Positions 22,601 to 36,079 of a stretch of DNA of 64,000 nucleotides are shown here, one piece after another. Source of the DNA: Zeus faber (lineage: Eukaryota > Chordata > Actinopteri > Zeiformes > Zeidae); contig OY482865.1 in assembly GCA_960531495.1 (NCBI GenBank), positions 11,182,518-11,246,517 of the forward strand, written 5' to 3'. Both the position numbers and the translations under genes were made by a program. The stretch's first letter is position 1. Each line of letters begins with the position of its first letter. The notes under the pieces are model-generated. The model was not told the DNA's origin. It did no database searches and saw nothing but the letters and a program-made list of their open reading frames with translations.

Positions 22601-23523
22601 AATAAAAAAGGCCCTGGGATAACTATAGTAGAGGAACGTTCAATAGTGACCATGAGCAAAATAATATGAGTGGATTACCATAGTTTTTTCCTCTTTCTTC
22701 TGTCTTCCTATTTAAATGTTCTTCCTTCCTTTCATTATCATTTATTTACCAGAATTTCCCAGCGAGAGTTATTATTTTATCATATCTATCATTTCCATGA
22801 TCAATAACAATAACAACAAATAAAAGAAAAGAATAACGATTGGGAAGCTGTGTGAGGATGTGAGGTAGGTATTAACATTTACGTGTGTGTGTGTGTGTGT
22901 GTGTGTGTTGGGGGGGACCTTCTTCAATATCCTCTTTTCATTTATTTTACTCCCTTAATTCTCATTTTTCTTTTCTTTTTTTCTTTCCTCTTTCCCTACG
23001 GGTTCTGTGGCAATGACAGTAATTCAAATTGATTCGCTTTGGGAACACACAGACATGATATTCCACTTGCTATAGATAGAGCGGATACACTTGGAAACAG
23101 GGACACCCACGTCTACACGCGGCCAACACAAATGTGATCTCACGCACACACACGCACACTCGCATGTACATGCACGTAGCTACACAACCACAGACACACG
23201 CACACACGTGTCCGTCCACTGTACCGTAGATGAAGTAGATGCATTAGGAAGCACGTAATCGCAGGCAACACACACGTCCACACACGCGCACAAACACACT
23301 CTTCCTTTGCCGCACGCAGCTCTCCCACTCACAGAATCATTGTTTCCATAGCTCCCTCTCCATTGACAGCCTGCCTTTCCTAAGTAGTCCACAGAGAGCA
23401 GGAGTGAAAACAGCCAGGCGGAAAGTTAAATGACTGTGGGATCTCTCTTAACGTCAGTTAGAATCCCCCACTGGTCAGCCAAACCTGCTTACACTTGTCA
23501 AACTGTCTTGTTAGCGAGCCACC
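22601..23523. other. unassigned DNA with short GT and CA runs
   Basis: A GT run at 22882-22909 and dispersed CACACG runs at 23140-23300. No gene recognised. Confidence 0.4.
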
Positions 23524-23660
23524 TGTATGTGTGTGTGTCTGTGTGTGTGTGTGAGTGTGCGTGCGTGCGTGTGTGTGTGTGCAAGTGTGCGTGTGTGTGC
23601 ACGTGTGCTTGCGTACGTGTAAAAGTACATGACGCTGAAGCTGCATGTGTGCATATGTGT
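23524..23660. repeat. degenerate (GT)n/(GTGC)n tract
   Basis: GT-rich with many GC-containing variants. Confidence 0.92.
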
Positions 23661-24027
23661 GTTTGTGCTGGGGGCTGCAAGACCACTGATCTTTGATTGT
23701 CAACCTGTCATAAAATTTGACCAAGGTGACCAGTATGTCAAAATGTTCACTGCAGGCAGATAAACTGCTCATAAAAATATCCAATAACAGTAAACAGCAG
23801 AATTACTTGCATTTTGTTGTTTAAAAACAAAAACATATGTCGGCTTACATGTGTCGGTTTACATTGAAATAGGCAGTAGCGATGAAGTAAGGGCAATATG
23901 CAATAAACCTACTGTGAGGGTTATCTGGAACGTTGGCAGTATACAATGAGAAAAATATATGATTTTGAAAGCAAAACCACTGCTACCACTAGAGATTATG
24001 TGTTTATTACTATTGATAAGATAATAT

Positions 24028-24031
<4 letters not shown>
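23661..24031. other. unassigned AT-rich DNA
   Basis: Nothing recognisable. Confidence 0.4.
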
Positions 24032-24119
<88 letters not shown>

Positions 24120-24128
24120 GAGAGAGAA
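24032..24128. repeat. (AT)n then (GA)n microsatellite
   Basis: A 55-bp AT run followed by about 40 bp of GA. Confidence 0.97.
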
Positions 24129-25062
24129 AGCACAATTTGTACACATTTAGTAGAACATAAGTAGGAATTCAAAGCCGATACAACCCAGACAGAAAGATTG
24201 GAAAAAAAGAGAAAAGTGGAGGAGATGAACGTGTTCTACATTATAGCCCAGGAGTCAGAAATGTTTTGATACATATACGAAAAGGAAATTTGTCCTAATC
24301 TGCAATGCATAAATAACTGATTAACGGATGCATGGCTTGGCCCACCACAGCCCAATTTAATCATGAAGGAGGAGGGTGTCGTTTATAGCCGGGCAAACCG
24401 CTTAAACAAATACATGGGGGACGTGGGGTGCGGGGAAGGCTTTTAGAGTCGCTCACTCTTATCCCTCCACCACAATTAAGTGATGCAGAATTGCATGAAA
24501 ACATAATGCTCAAGATGGACAGACAGGCTAGTCAATGGGCACGGTGGGAGACCTAATACAGTAGATGCAACGACCATTCGGGCAAGTGGAGGAAAATACC
24601 ACTTTGAGGCGTTTCTGTCTTTTGACAGTGAAAAACTTTTTAAGGTAGGGCGCACTATAACACTTTAAAATATAACATCTGACTGTCTTTAATGAAAACA
24701 CACCATCCTGGTCATATTAGGACAATTTCTTCCAAATGTGAGCAAATGGGCATGGCATGGCCCAGCATGCCATCTGTTGGTTTAACTCAACACAAAGCAT
24801 GCAGGGAGGATGCTGCTGCATATGCGTACTTTTACTTCAAAATACTTTTAATAGTACTTTTACTCACTCACAATGTCTCAAATAAAGAAAATAAATGTAA
24901 GGAACTAAGGAAGGGACTGTCCAATCCCAAACAATGGCCACGCATTGACTGTGCAGAGACTCTGAATCCGTGGCCATTTTCAAACTTTTCAGCAAACGTC
25001 ACAATTTTGAGCGATTGGTGATCAGTGGGTAGCAGCAGCAGCAAACAGCTGCGCTAACTCAT
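24129..25062. other. unassigned DNA
   Basis: Mostly AT-rich. 24290-24420 is balanced, non-repetitive sequence that could be conserved, but I have no proof. Confidence 0.35.
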
Positions 25063-25314
25063 AGTGGTGTGGGGATGGGATGGTATGAGCAGCCACACCT
25101 GACCTGGATCTAGGTGATTAGGATCAGGGTGGTTGCTTACCTGTTGCTCGTTGTTTGGGCTAACGGGCAACAGGTTAAAACCCCTATCCTCACACACACA
25201 CTCAGGATAGGAGCACTGTCATGACATGGTCAATCTGCTCCTGGGCTAATTCCCCCTAGCTTCCTCTCTACAATAACGCCACTTGGGTGGCGTGTGGAAG
25301 GCCAAACTGCCACA
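25063..25314 (+). mobile_element. LTR-like dispersed repeat, copy 3
   Basis: It starts AGTGGTGTGGGGATGGGATG and ends GCCACA. A 5-bp CTCAT stands on both sides (25058-25062 and 25315-25319). Internally it shares the landmarks of the copy at 9507, including the ACCTGTTGC/GCAACAGGT inverted stem (25139-25147 with 25167-25175), CATGACA and CTCTACAAT. A 5-bp target duplication with TG-like and CA ends supports a solo LTR. The family is unknown. It is a fossil without internal genes. Confidence 0.6.
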
Positions 25315-26170
25315 CTCATGTATCTCAGTTAAGTATCTGTGTATGGCCACCCACGTTTATGACAAAATTACTCGGCAGCAGCACATCAGTGAATAATCGT
25401 CTGTAAGATCCAATTATAAACTCTCTAACCTCAATGAGTGTGATATTGGTTTGTACAACTGCTGCTGCTGAACACTAAGCCTCCTCGACCCCCCCCCCCT
25501 CTCCACATACACAGATTTGTTTTTATGAACATGTTGCAGGAATATGTACCATCTGCTTACTGTATGTTCGCTCTCATCTTAGGGAGTACATGCTGTATGA
25601 AAGAGATCTATTTTAGCCAGTAGCGAACTGTGCGTTTCAGACAATGGCCTTTATATTTACTGTTGCATTAAAAATATTTTCATCTTTCCTTTTTGACTTG
25701 CATATGATTGCCTTCCAGATTTAAAAAAAAAGTACTCCACAGTAATAGAACAGAAAAAAAGTCTTGAAATTGAACTATATACATTTTAAACGTGTTGCAT
25801 TGAGATGCATTGAGATTCTTTGGTCGGCTGGACCTGATGGGAGCATATTCGAAGCCTTTGCATGGAGGTCCAATCGCAAAGGATGTTATCCAGAAGCCCG
25901 TCTCTCATTCGATTCCGCAATCCTGCTGTAAACCCGTGGATCTGGCAACTCTGCTGGCAGCAGTGAAGGCCTTGTGACTGCTGCAAAAGTTTGAAAGAAT
26001 ACTCCCAGCTACAGTATAAATCAAAATCTGATAGGCTAATTAGTCTATCAGTCCAAAATCAGGCGCTCAGTCACATAGATAGCAGAAGGATTCAGTGGAG
26101 ATTGTGAAGGTGACTTCAAGTGACTGAGCTTCTACTCCTATCACCATGCTCACTATATATATATACACAC
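25315..26170. other. unassigned DNA
   Basis: A short C run near 25491-25500. Nothing else recognised. Confidence 0.4.
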
Positions 26171-26259
26171 AGATTTATATTAAATGTAGTAGTAGTATTA
26201 GTAGTATAGTAAGATATATACTATACTACTAATACTACTACTACATTTAATATAAATCT
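26171..26259. repeat. perfect 41-bp inverted repeat, 7-nt loop
   Basis: The arm 26171-26211 (starts AGATTTATATTAAATG, continues as GTAGTAGTATTAGTAGTATAG) is the exact reverse complement of 26219-26259, with loop AGATATA. The arm is partly a degenerate TAG repeat, but the outer 16 bp are not. There is no mismatch over 41 pairs. Confidence 0.96.
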
Positions 26260-26636
26260 CCAGGTGAAACATTCAGATAGAGAGAAAGACAGACAGCTAA
26301 TGCACCTCTACCGGTGATTCCTCAGCTCTGCAGCCAGTAAATCAGTAAAGACCCGCCTTAAAACAATCTGAATGACTTAACACCAGGTCTCTCAAATCAC
26401 TAAACTCCCTCCTCTCTCCCCTGAACACACCGACATGCTTGCTACTAATGCTGTATAATTGAATAATGAGACCAAATTAGGAGCATTAATGCCCACGTGT
26501 AAATGAATGCTGTGTTCAAACATCAACAGTGCTTCATGACAGAGATAATGAATGCATTGAAAAGAAATATAGAGTAGCTCACTGAGAAATGGGTCTTGAC
26601 TTTAATAACTCACATTTAAAATGATGTGCCTCAAAC
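26260..26636. other. unassigned DNA
   Basis: No gene or repeat recognised. Confidence 0.4.
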
Positions 26637-28399
26637 TAGGGCTTCCCCCAAATAGTCAATCAAAGTTAGTCGACGGGAAGATGACCGGCGTTGCCCTTTC
26701 ATACATGCAGCACACATCCGGAGATTGTCTGCTTCCGACGCGTTCACACCAATTGGAAATACAGCGTTTGGTTGGGGCAGGCGGCAGAGTACAGTGGCCC
26801 TGAGGGCTCAACGCACTGCAAAATTAAGAAAACAAATGCTAATAGACCAAATACAGGCAAATTGAGAAAAACATCTTCACCAATTTGAAAAACACATACA
26901 CAGCATTTAGAGAACGTGGTGCAAATCCAGACGTGCCCAACGAACTGCATACCAAAATGATTTGCAAATTCGAAAAACAACCACATTAACGGAAAACAAA
27001 TGCAAAAACCACAACATTGCAGCCTCAACGGATGCATCAATGTATCTGGAATAAAATAAATTTAACTAAATTACTCTGTGTCTGTAATTATATATTTTAA
27101 CAATTTTAACAAGTACCCTGGAGCCAACTATCACAGACCAGTTGTGCCACGCTCTCGCGCCACTAGCGCCAAATCATGCTTCTGCTTCCTTCATGCAATT
27201 TAAGAAATAGAAAAAACAACTTTAATATCAATCCACAGCTTTTTTTCAAGCCATATTCCAGAGAAAATGGCTTCTTCTTCTTTTCAGGCATTATTATTCA
27301 GAGAAAATGGTTCGGTGGTGGTGTGGTGTCATTTGCGAATGATTCAAATCTTTTGGGGCGAAGGAACTGAACTGAATCACTTCCTGAAAGGATCCATCAG
27401 TCAGTTCAGTTGAGTTGCAACATCACACTGAAATGGTTTGAATAAAAAACAGGGTTTGATGTAAAAGTTGTTTTTTCTATTTATTAATTGCATATATTTA
27501 AATTGTATTGGAGATAAATTGGTGCATCCATTATAGCTCACTTCCGTAATAGTGTGGCTCACATCTTGGCATTTGTGTTTGTGTTTTCCGTTAATGCGTT
27601 TGCGTTTTTCCAATTTGCAAATCGTTTTGGTATGCAGTTCTTAGATTGGTCTGGATTTGCAGCTCGTTTTCTAAATGCTGCGCATGCAAATTGGTGAAGA
27701 GGTTTTCACAATTTGCTTGTGTTTCGTCTAGTTGCATTTGCATGGTATTTGTGTTTTCTTAAGTTGCAGTTTTGTTCGAGCATTTTTATGTGTGTTTTGT
27801 CTATTTGCATGTGTTTTCTTAAGTTGCAGTGCACTGAGCTCTCAAGGCCACCGTAGTGGAGCCTGGGTAGAGCTTGCAGGAGGCAAGATGTGACGCAATG
27901 ACGCTCGCTCGCTGTAAATTCTCCGGACAATCACCTGCTCTGTTCACACGTAGCGATCAATCGGACATTATGGAGACTTTATACTAGGGTGCTGTTCGGG
28001 TAAAGTACGTTTAATGTCCGGTTCAACTAATTCCGACATTTGCATTCACACATACAGCTCCTCCAGGTAATGTCTGGATAATTTCAGTGTTGCAGTGCAT
28101 GTGTGCAAGAAGCTTTAGTCAACCAAGTTTTTAATTGGTCGGTTGGTCGCAAGAAAAATAAAACTCCATTTGGGAGCTGCGCCTTGCCGAAATTAATCGT
28201 AAAACCTGTATGGCCGGACCTGTGTATGAAACGCTAGAGGGCTTTCAATTAGAATTTTTTTTTTTAAACTAAAATCAGTGTTCTCCTTGCTGATTGTTCT
28301 GATACATCCAAAATAGTAAGTGATTAGTCGACTGCTGGCTTGAACTGAGCAGTAATAGTAATAGTCAACTAGGAGAATCTTCAGTTGGGGGCAGCCCTG
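26637..28399. mobile_element. hAT-type element (GGGCTGCCCCC ends) with nested insertion
   Basis: The left end is TAGGGCTTCCCCCAAATAGT. The right end in reverse is CAGGGCTGCCCCCAACTGAA. Both ends are followed by TAGTCGAC-type motifs typical of a common fish hAT family. Flanks CCTCAAAC (26629-26636) and CTTCAAGC (28400-28407) agree at 6 of 8. About 1,066 bp in the middle is a separate foldback element. Without it the host element would be about 700 bp and non-autonomous. Confidence 0.7.
26790..27855. mobile_element. foldback element with about 400-bp inverted arms
   Basis: The left arm (26790 to about 27262) and right arm (about 27427-27855) are inverted copies. Both contain GCACTGCA, TTAAGAAAACA, TCTTCACCAATTTG, AGCATTTAGA, GCAAATCCAGAC, AACTGCATACCAAAA, TTAACGGAAAACA, GATGCA/GATGCACC and AAATAGAAAAAACAACTTT in order. 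The left arm has about 130 bp not found in the right. The right arm carries an extra partial repeat of the GCAACTTAAGAAAACAC unit. The central loop is about 160 bp. There is no coding frame. The outer ends read TACAGTGGCC and TACGGTGGCC. Target duplication not resolved. Confidence 0.8.
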
Positions 28400-29604
28400 C
28401 TTCAAGCTGATTTAACACATGGTACCAGTTAAAGTCTGCTAAGGTTTGGTTAGAGAGGTCTGAGTCTCGGGATGCTGTCGTTAAGCGGCTGCACCGTTTG
28501 TGAAAGCGGGGGGAAAATTGATCCAGAGGGACACAGTTTAGCGTGTCCGGCAAGCTCTCGAGCGTAATGACAAAGCAGGTCAGATTTGGAGGGGAGGGCA
28601 GGGTTTGGAGTCAAATGGATATTTTGGAGCAAGGCTACATTGTCCAAGAGGAGGCAGATGGTTGTTGGTGGCAGGAGGAAGCTGGTTGGAGCACAAGGGC
28701 AATTTCACAGGCAAAACAAGGTCACCCGATGAATTGTGGAAAGTGCAGAGGGGAGGAAGATTAGCTGGTGAGATTTGTGGAGCAGGGAGACAAGCCGTAT
28801 GATGTTTCTCCTTGGAGCAACCTATGATATGTCGCCAACTCTTTAAAGACGCAATCAGTGGATAGGTGAAATTGCAAGTTGTCTGTAGGTTCAGCTGCAC
28901 AGACACATCTTGTCAGGTTGCAGGCTTTTTCTAGCTCAGGGCCGCTACACTGGCCACAGTAACATAGTTCTTAAGAAGGTGTAGTTGAAAGTAAGCGCAT
29001 TGAGTTTAATATGGGTTATTGGCAAAGAAAATAGAACAATTTGTTTTGTACAGGAGGGGCAGTATGTCACAGTACAGGCTTGTAGTTAGGTGAAGGACTA
29101 GGGGGACTTGAGGCTTTTGGCAGATGTTGACACACATGGTTCCGCAGATATTTGTCTCCTCTACCTTGAGACCTGACATTGTGCTGTATTTGATAAGGTT
29201 TAGAGGGTTTGTAGCCAGATCAACTACAAAACAATGTTGTTCTCAACTCTAAAGGACTTAGGACTTAGTTGTGATAGTCAGGGATGTAAGCCACTGGGGT
29301 GAGCCATACGGAACTGGTGGCGCTGAGAACGCATTAATGGCGCCAATGAAATTAGGCACTGGGCCGGCCTGGACCGTAAATCACATGTTGAGCCATGTAG
29401 AGGTGAAGTGGGCCGAATTCAACAAAACATTAGAGAAAGAGGCTGCCCACTTAATTACTCCGTAAAATTTTCATGCTGGCACTTGTGGTGGTTGATTTCA
29501 TAAGCAAGGTTTCCTCCTCCATTTACTCCCTTCTCTTTTTCCTCAGCTTTCACCCCTTCCTCCCTCACTTTACTTATCCTTCTCACCTCTTACCATCACT
29601 ACTC
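28400..29604. other. unassigned DNA
   Basis: 28400-28900 is purine-rich with several overlapping short open frames and no motif. 29270-29470 is balanced, non-repetitive sequence ending in TTAATTACTCC. No gene supported. Confidence 0.35.
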
Positions 29605-30782
29605 TTTTTTTTTTTTTTTTTCCCTCAACCCTCTCTGTCACCCGACAGAATCTCATTATTAACCTGCAGAGAAAGCTCTGAGGTGCAAGCTGGGGCAATA
29701 CTACTGTTTTCCTCATTAGCGGTTATCTGGAACACAAGGCAACGACAAAGCACAGGCTGCTCGAGATCACAGACACACAGGCAAATGTGGAGCGAGGATG
29801 AGAATGAGGCAGAAGGAGTGACGAGGCCGGACGGGGCTGTAATCCCAGACAGAAACCCTGAGGGACTCGGTCAGTCCTCCAAAGATACACAAGTGCACGT
29901 ACCAGTACACACACACAAGCACTGAGTGAAGCCAAAAGGTTGAAGGCTAAATTTAAATACATTCACACTCACACGCTCGCGACAAATCAATACAGTTTAA
30001 CCCATTTTGCTTATGCAATTACATAAAGACCACGTGCTTAAACGGTCTAATTGGCCTCGAGGTATCCATGTTGCGTTATCCATTTTGTGTGTTTAAAAGT
30101 CAAACCGATATCATGTATTGTCAGGCATTATTATTTGTTTAACATGAGATTGTGTGAAAGCTTTCAGAATGTGTCACCACCACTCCCCAAATAGCAAACT
30201 CAAATCTTCCTTATCCTACTTTGCCACATTTTTATTCATGCGCCCTCTGAAATGTTCTGTTTTGGGGGGGTGTGTGGGCAAAAGGCAAGGAATTGCCCAG
30301 TCGTTTGACATACATAGTTTATATAATAGCATAGATTTTGCTGGAGCCTGACCATTCAACAATAAATCCCTCTCAGCGGCCCCTGGAGTGCCCATGCATG
30401 ATGGATCGGATAGACGGCTTCTAGCAAGACCATTGCTGTACGTTTACGACTCCATGGACCATTGGTTCCATGGGGACAGGTAGATATGACAGGCTGAATA
30501 CATCATGTTTAACCAGGCATGAGGGAAATAAAGCAGGAGGAAGTCCCCCGGGGCTTTAGTCCTTTACCTATTGAATGGGAGTGCATGTTTAGACATAAAG
30601 GTGTGGGTGTGTGTGTGTGTGTGGACGTGCATACACATGTGTAGGTGTGATTCCATGTTTCCCTTGTTTTTTTTCGAGGACATTTTGTGAAGGAGCACAC
30701 AAAAGGAATATGCTTGTTGAAGGGTAAATTACATTTTGCTTCAATGTAAATTCAAACCTTTATTGTAAGAAAGAGGTGTGTT
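29605..30782. other. unassigned DNA with a T run and small GT run
   Basis: A T run at 29605-29621 and a GT run near 30603-30622. 29970-30080 has mixed single-copy character with TGCAATTACATAAAG and CACGTG. No gene recognised. Confidence 0.35.
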
Positions 30783-31343
<561 letters not shown>

Positions 31344-31583
31344 CTTCACCTAATGATGAACAACAGTCATAACCTAACAGAAGAGCATTTTTTCGAAAAA
31401 TGCCCAAATTTCCATTTACGATACAATGATGTTAGTCGCTTAATTGTCCATCATTACTGATCACGCCTTTAAAGGTCAAATTAAGAGTTTAAACAGGTAA
31501 CCTTTTGAGAGCGCTATCCCCTTCCCTTGCCATTTGCTTTTTGAATTTGTATTCTGCCACTAATGACTCTCTTACTTTTGAAT

Positions 31584-32617
<1,034 letters not shown>

Positions 32618-32760
32618 TGAATGGATGCGGTGATGGGCGTGGCCGCGCCGGGTCGACCGCGGCGCGGCCGACCACCGGCGGGGCGGGGAAGGAGGGAAGG
32701 AATAAGCGCTTCCCTTCGGCCCCCCGGGAACCCCCGCCCCCGCCCCGCCCCCACCCCCCT
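32618..32760. repeat. very GC-rich patch with hairpin and C-run G4 potential
   Basis: Arms 32641-32650 (GGCCGCGCCG) and 32660-32669 pair perfectly around GGTCGACC. The 3' part has five or more C-runs (32720-32758), so the minus strand carries closely spaced G-runs compatible with a G-quadruplex. Confidence 0.75.
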
Positions 32761-33020
32761 TTGAATTGAGTTATCGCTGTTGATCAGAGCAAACAACTCC
32801 CTAATTAATCACCTAAATCGAGGTGTCCACCGGAGAACAATAGGTCTTCAAATTTATTGAGCAATCAAGCTTTTCATCTGGAGAACAATAGCGGCGTCTA
32901 ATAATCCACCGCGGTGTTGCCTTATGAAATGCGGTCCGCGCCAAAGAGAAGGGAAAGGCTGTTTACTGTGGGAATGACAAGGTGTAATTGAAAATTTAAC
33001 CGACCACCACTTCGGCAATT
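32761..33020. promoter_or_regulatory. candidate conserved non-coding segment
   Basis: Non-repetitive sequence with TTGATCAGAGCAAACAA, CTAATTAATCACC, GAGAACAATAG twice (32834 and 32881), GTAATTGAAAA and CAATTAATAG. Homeodomain- and SOX-like sites are dense. The enhancer role is inferred from style only. Confidence 0.27.
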
Positions 33021-35227
33021 AATAGCACAGAGGTGCCCCCTCCCCCCCCCGCACCCCCACCCCCGAACGTGGCGGCACCAACCAATTAATCTTCCGTCGG
33101 AGCGCGAACAAAACCGAAAAAAATCTATTTTTTCCAAATGTGTTATTTTTTTTTTTTTCCTTCTTTCCGCCGCTTCAAAGTAAGTCTCTTGCACTGCAAC
33201 TTAATCAATCAATGCACTGCGACTTAAGAAGTAGGTTTATTTTTCTAATTCTTCAAGTCGACACCATGAGGATGAAATAAAAGTTCCCTCTCCGTCGGGT
33301 GCCATCGCCTTGATGTGGTCCGGACGCGCACTCACCCACGCAAAATAAAACAAACACAAAGACAAACGACAGAAAAAAAGACTTTCGGGCTTTCTCCTCG
33401 TCTCCGTCCGCCGTTCACTGCCTCCCGTCCTCGGTGGGAGACAAACACCTTGTCGTGTGTGCGTGGAATAGAGAATCACCCCCCGCGGCGATTTTCCTGG
33501 TGGCGGAGCATTCTGATGTGTAGCTCGCCCACTAATACTAACAACGCAACGGCGGCGTGTTATTCGGTGTTCGCCGGCTAACGGGCAGCACCTAGTTTGA
33601 ACAAAATCATGTTGTTCTTTTTTTGTGGTCAATTTTTCTCATATTGAAATATGAGTGACAGCTATCATTGTCGCGAATGAAACGACCAGTAACATCAATG
33701 GAAATGAAAGGAAATCACCTTCACCAAAAGCGAAAAACTCGGCCCCGATTTTTTTGCCAATAAGGAGGGAGTCCCTACCGCTGCGGGAGAGGCGACTCCT
33801 TTTCTTTTTTGTTTGTTTGTTTGTTTGTTTTTTTGGGGGGTTTTTTCCTCGTGTTCTCAGGCTGTGTTTGTCCTTGCTGCGTGTCCTGCCGCGCTATCAG
33901 AGCTTAAGGACGTGATGAAGTGAAGCTCTTTGTGTGGAACAAAGGCTTCCTCCATCTGGGCTCTATCTGCCTGACATTTGGGGACCTTGGGGACGGTTTA
34001 CTCCCCGGTAGTTATTCACTGAGTCACCCCACGACGCTGGACTGGCTGCAATGAGGCGGCACTCAGATAGAGCAAGATAGATAGGGGGGAGAGAGAGGGG
34101 GGGGGGGGTCGAAGAAACGTGGCGAGAGAGCAAATGGGTTAGTAAAAGTACGGGAAAATGGAGACAATGGGTGAGAGGAATTTCTCAAACAGGTTTCATT
34201 CATACTATGCTAAAATATATTTTTGCGTCGTAGTAAAAGTCGAGAAAAACAAAATCCATCAGGCCACCGTGAGGCTCCACTGGACCAAACATGAACACAG
34301 TCTCAAAACCAGTCTTTATTCTCAAGTAATACCCAGGTTTTTGTTCCCCGTAAGCTTGGTGTTGACCCCTGTATTTAACACCTAAAATCCTACGAATGCT
34401 AAAAATACAGTGTTTGACATTGTCTGTTCGCTGTGGCTCGGAACAGTTAATTGCTTTTTGAAGTTATTGAACAAGCAAATAGTTGAGGAAAAAGTGGCTT
34501 GTTTGCTTCAAAGGCAAAAATCCTTTCATAACACCTCTGACAAGGTCAATTATTAGAAGGTGAAAGGTAAAAGTTTTGAAAAGGGAAAGATTGTGGTAAA
34601 GGTAAATATACTAGGTAAAGGGAAATAAATCCTGTGTTTTTCCATTTTCTTTTAGAATCAACCTTTTTGTGTCACTTTTCTTTCATTGAGGTAAAGAGGT
34701 AAAAGCAGAGAAAAATGTGACCCGCCGCAGCAAAAGCCGCTGTTTCGCGTATTTCTAAAATCGCCCGTGGCAGCCAAATTAGTTGACCTTATAAACCTTT
34801 CTTGAAGGAAAAAGAGATTTTTCCAGATTCCACAATCTCTCAACGTATTTTTAAAACACAGTTTGATTTATTAATAGTTGAAAAAATGTTAAACCAGGGA
34901 GTTAAATATTCCCGTTAGGTTACATGGGGAAACATAGTTCACTTACCGAGACGCTGAACGGCGCTGAACGACACCGATCGATCGTTTACTTTAACGCGAG
35001 CGTCCAGGTGAAGATCATTCCTCCATATTCCATGTGATGTGAAGTCACAATGTGAAACCGTGAGATAGAATAGAATTAAACCTTTTAAATCGTACTGCTT
35101 TCACACACGGAGCCATTGCTGTGAAACGGCGAAGAAGAACAAACCTTCCGTAAACACACGGTTAAAGCGCAGCGCGGGGGTGTTTCGGTCTCACTTGTCT
35201 GGCAAAACTTCCTTCTCCGTATCGTTA
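33021..35227. other. unassigned DNA, CpG-rich at its start
   Basis: CpG-rich at 33280-33600, (TTTG)n near 33810-33830, a G-rich run near 34085-34110 and GGTAAA-rich sequence at 34555-34625. 34930-35227 may be the untranslated leader of the element whose open frame follows. No host gene recognised. Confidence 0.35.
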
Positions 35228-35600
35228 TGGATTACGCGAAGCGGGTGGCGGAAGCTCTGAATCATATCGGGGACCTGAATCTGACCAGTGTGATAGATCC
35301 AAGTCAGTGTTAGCGGCGCGTACTGGACTACATTTTCCGCGATGATGGTCAGTTCTCCGACAGCGACGCCGAGATCGACAGTGCCACTGAATCTGATATT
35401 ACCCCGGACTTGGAGAACATCTCAAACAGCCGATTTCAACCTGAATGTGACAATGAAACGGAATATTTTCAAGAACCACCGGAGGAGACCGAGGATACGC
35501 CCGTTGTTGTTACAACGGAAGAAGTTGATGACGTGATGAAGTCCGTTGAGGTTGGTGACAGAGTTTCAGATTTCAGATTTCAGATTTTTCTGAGACTCAT
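35228..35600 (+). pseudogene. acidic open frame, transposase-like N-terminal fragment
   Basis: ATG at 35228 opens MDYAKRVAEALNHIGDLNLT, interrupted by one stop (TAG at 35311-35313). It continues RVLDYIFRDDGQFSDSDAEI and an acidic stretch with PEETEDTPVVVTTEEVDDVM. It ends at a GTTGGT that fits a 5' splice site. From 35320 to 35560 it matches the reverse complement of 46610-46890 almost base for base. The acidic DSDAEID style resembles N-termini of piggyBac-type transposases, but no DDE core is present, so the family is tentative. Confidence 0.45.
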
Positions 35601-36075
35601 ATTATTGATTGACTCATTTTGTTGTGTTGTGTTGTAGGTACTTTTAAACTCCAAAATAATTTGACTTTTATAAAACATGTATATTCTTACTGTTAAATAA
35701 AAGCTATTTTGGAAACAAAAATAGTTGTGTGTTGTTGACACTGTTCAACGCTGTTCGTGATTGGCCCATTCAGGAGTATGTTAATTAGACATGAGGCTTT
35801 GTTTGTCCGCCAACCCCATTTGCATTGTGGGAGCTGGCTGAATGAAGCAAGTCTGGGTAAAACTTTGAAGGTGATTATCTCAGAATCACGGTTTGCCACA
35901 CCTTTGTCATTAACAAGTCATAGCTTTAAAAATGTTTGCTTGATTTGCACAAGTGATACCTCGTTTGGAAGCTCCGATTCTCCACTTTCAAATGATGCGG
36001 AAAAAAAATATTTGTGGGTCACAAATATTAAACTGGGCCAGATCCACTCAAAGAAACGTAGGCCGTGAATAAAGC
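35601..36075 (+). mobile_element. probable 3' part of the same element
   Basis: It starts with CAGATTT tandem copies, then a T/G-rich stretch ending TTGTAG (possible acceptor) and an AATAAA near 35695. A region with CTCGTTTGGAAGCTCC follows, looking like transposon 3' sequence. No terminal repeat was pinned down. The link to the upstream frame rests on adjacency only. Confidence 0.3.
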
Positions 36076-36079
36076 CTTT

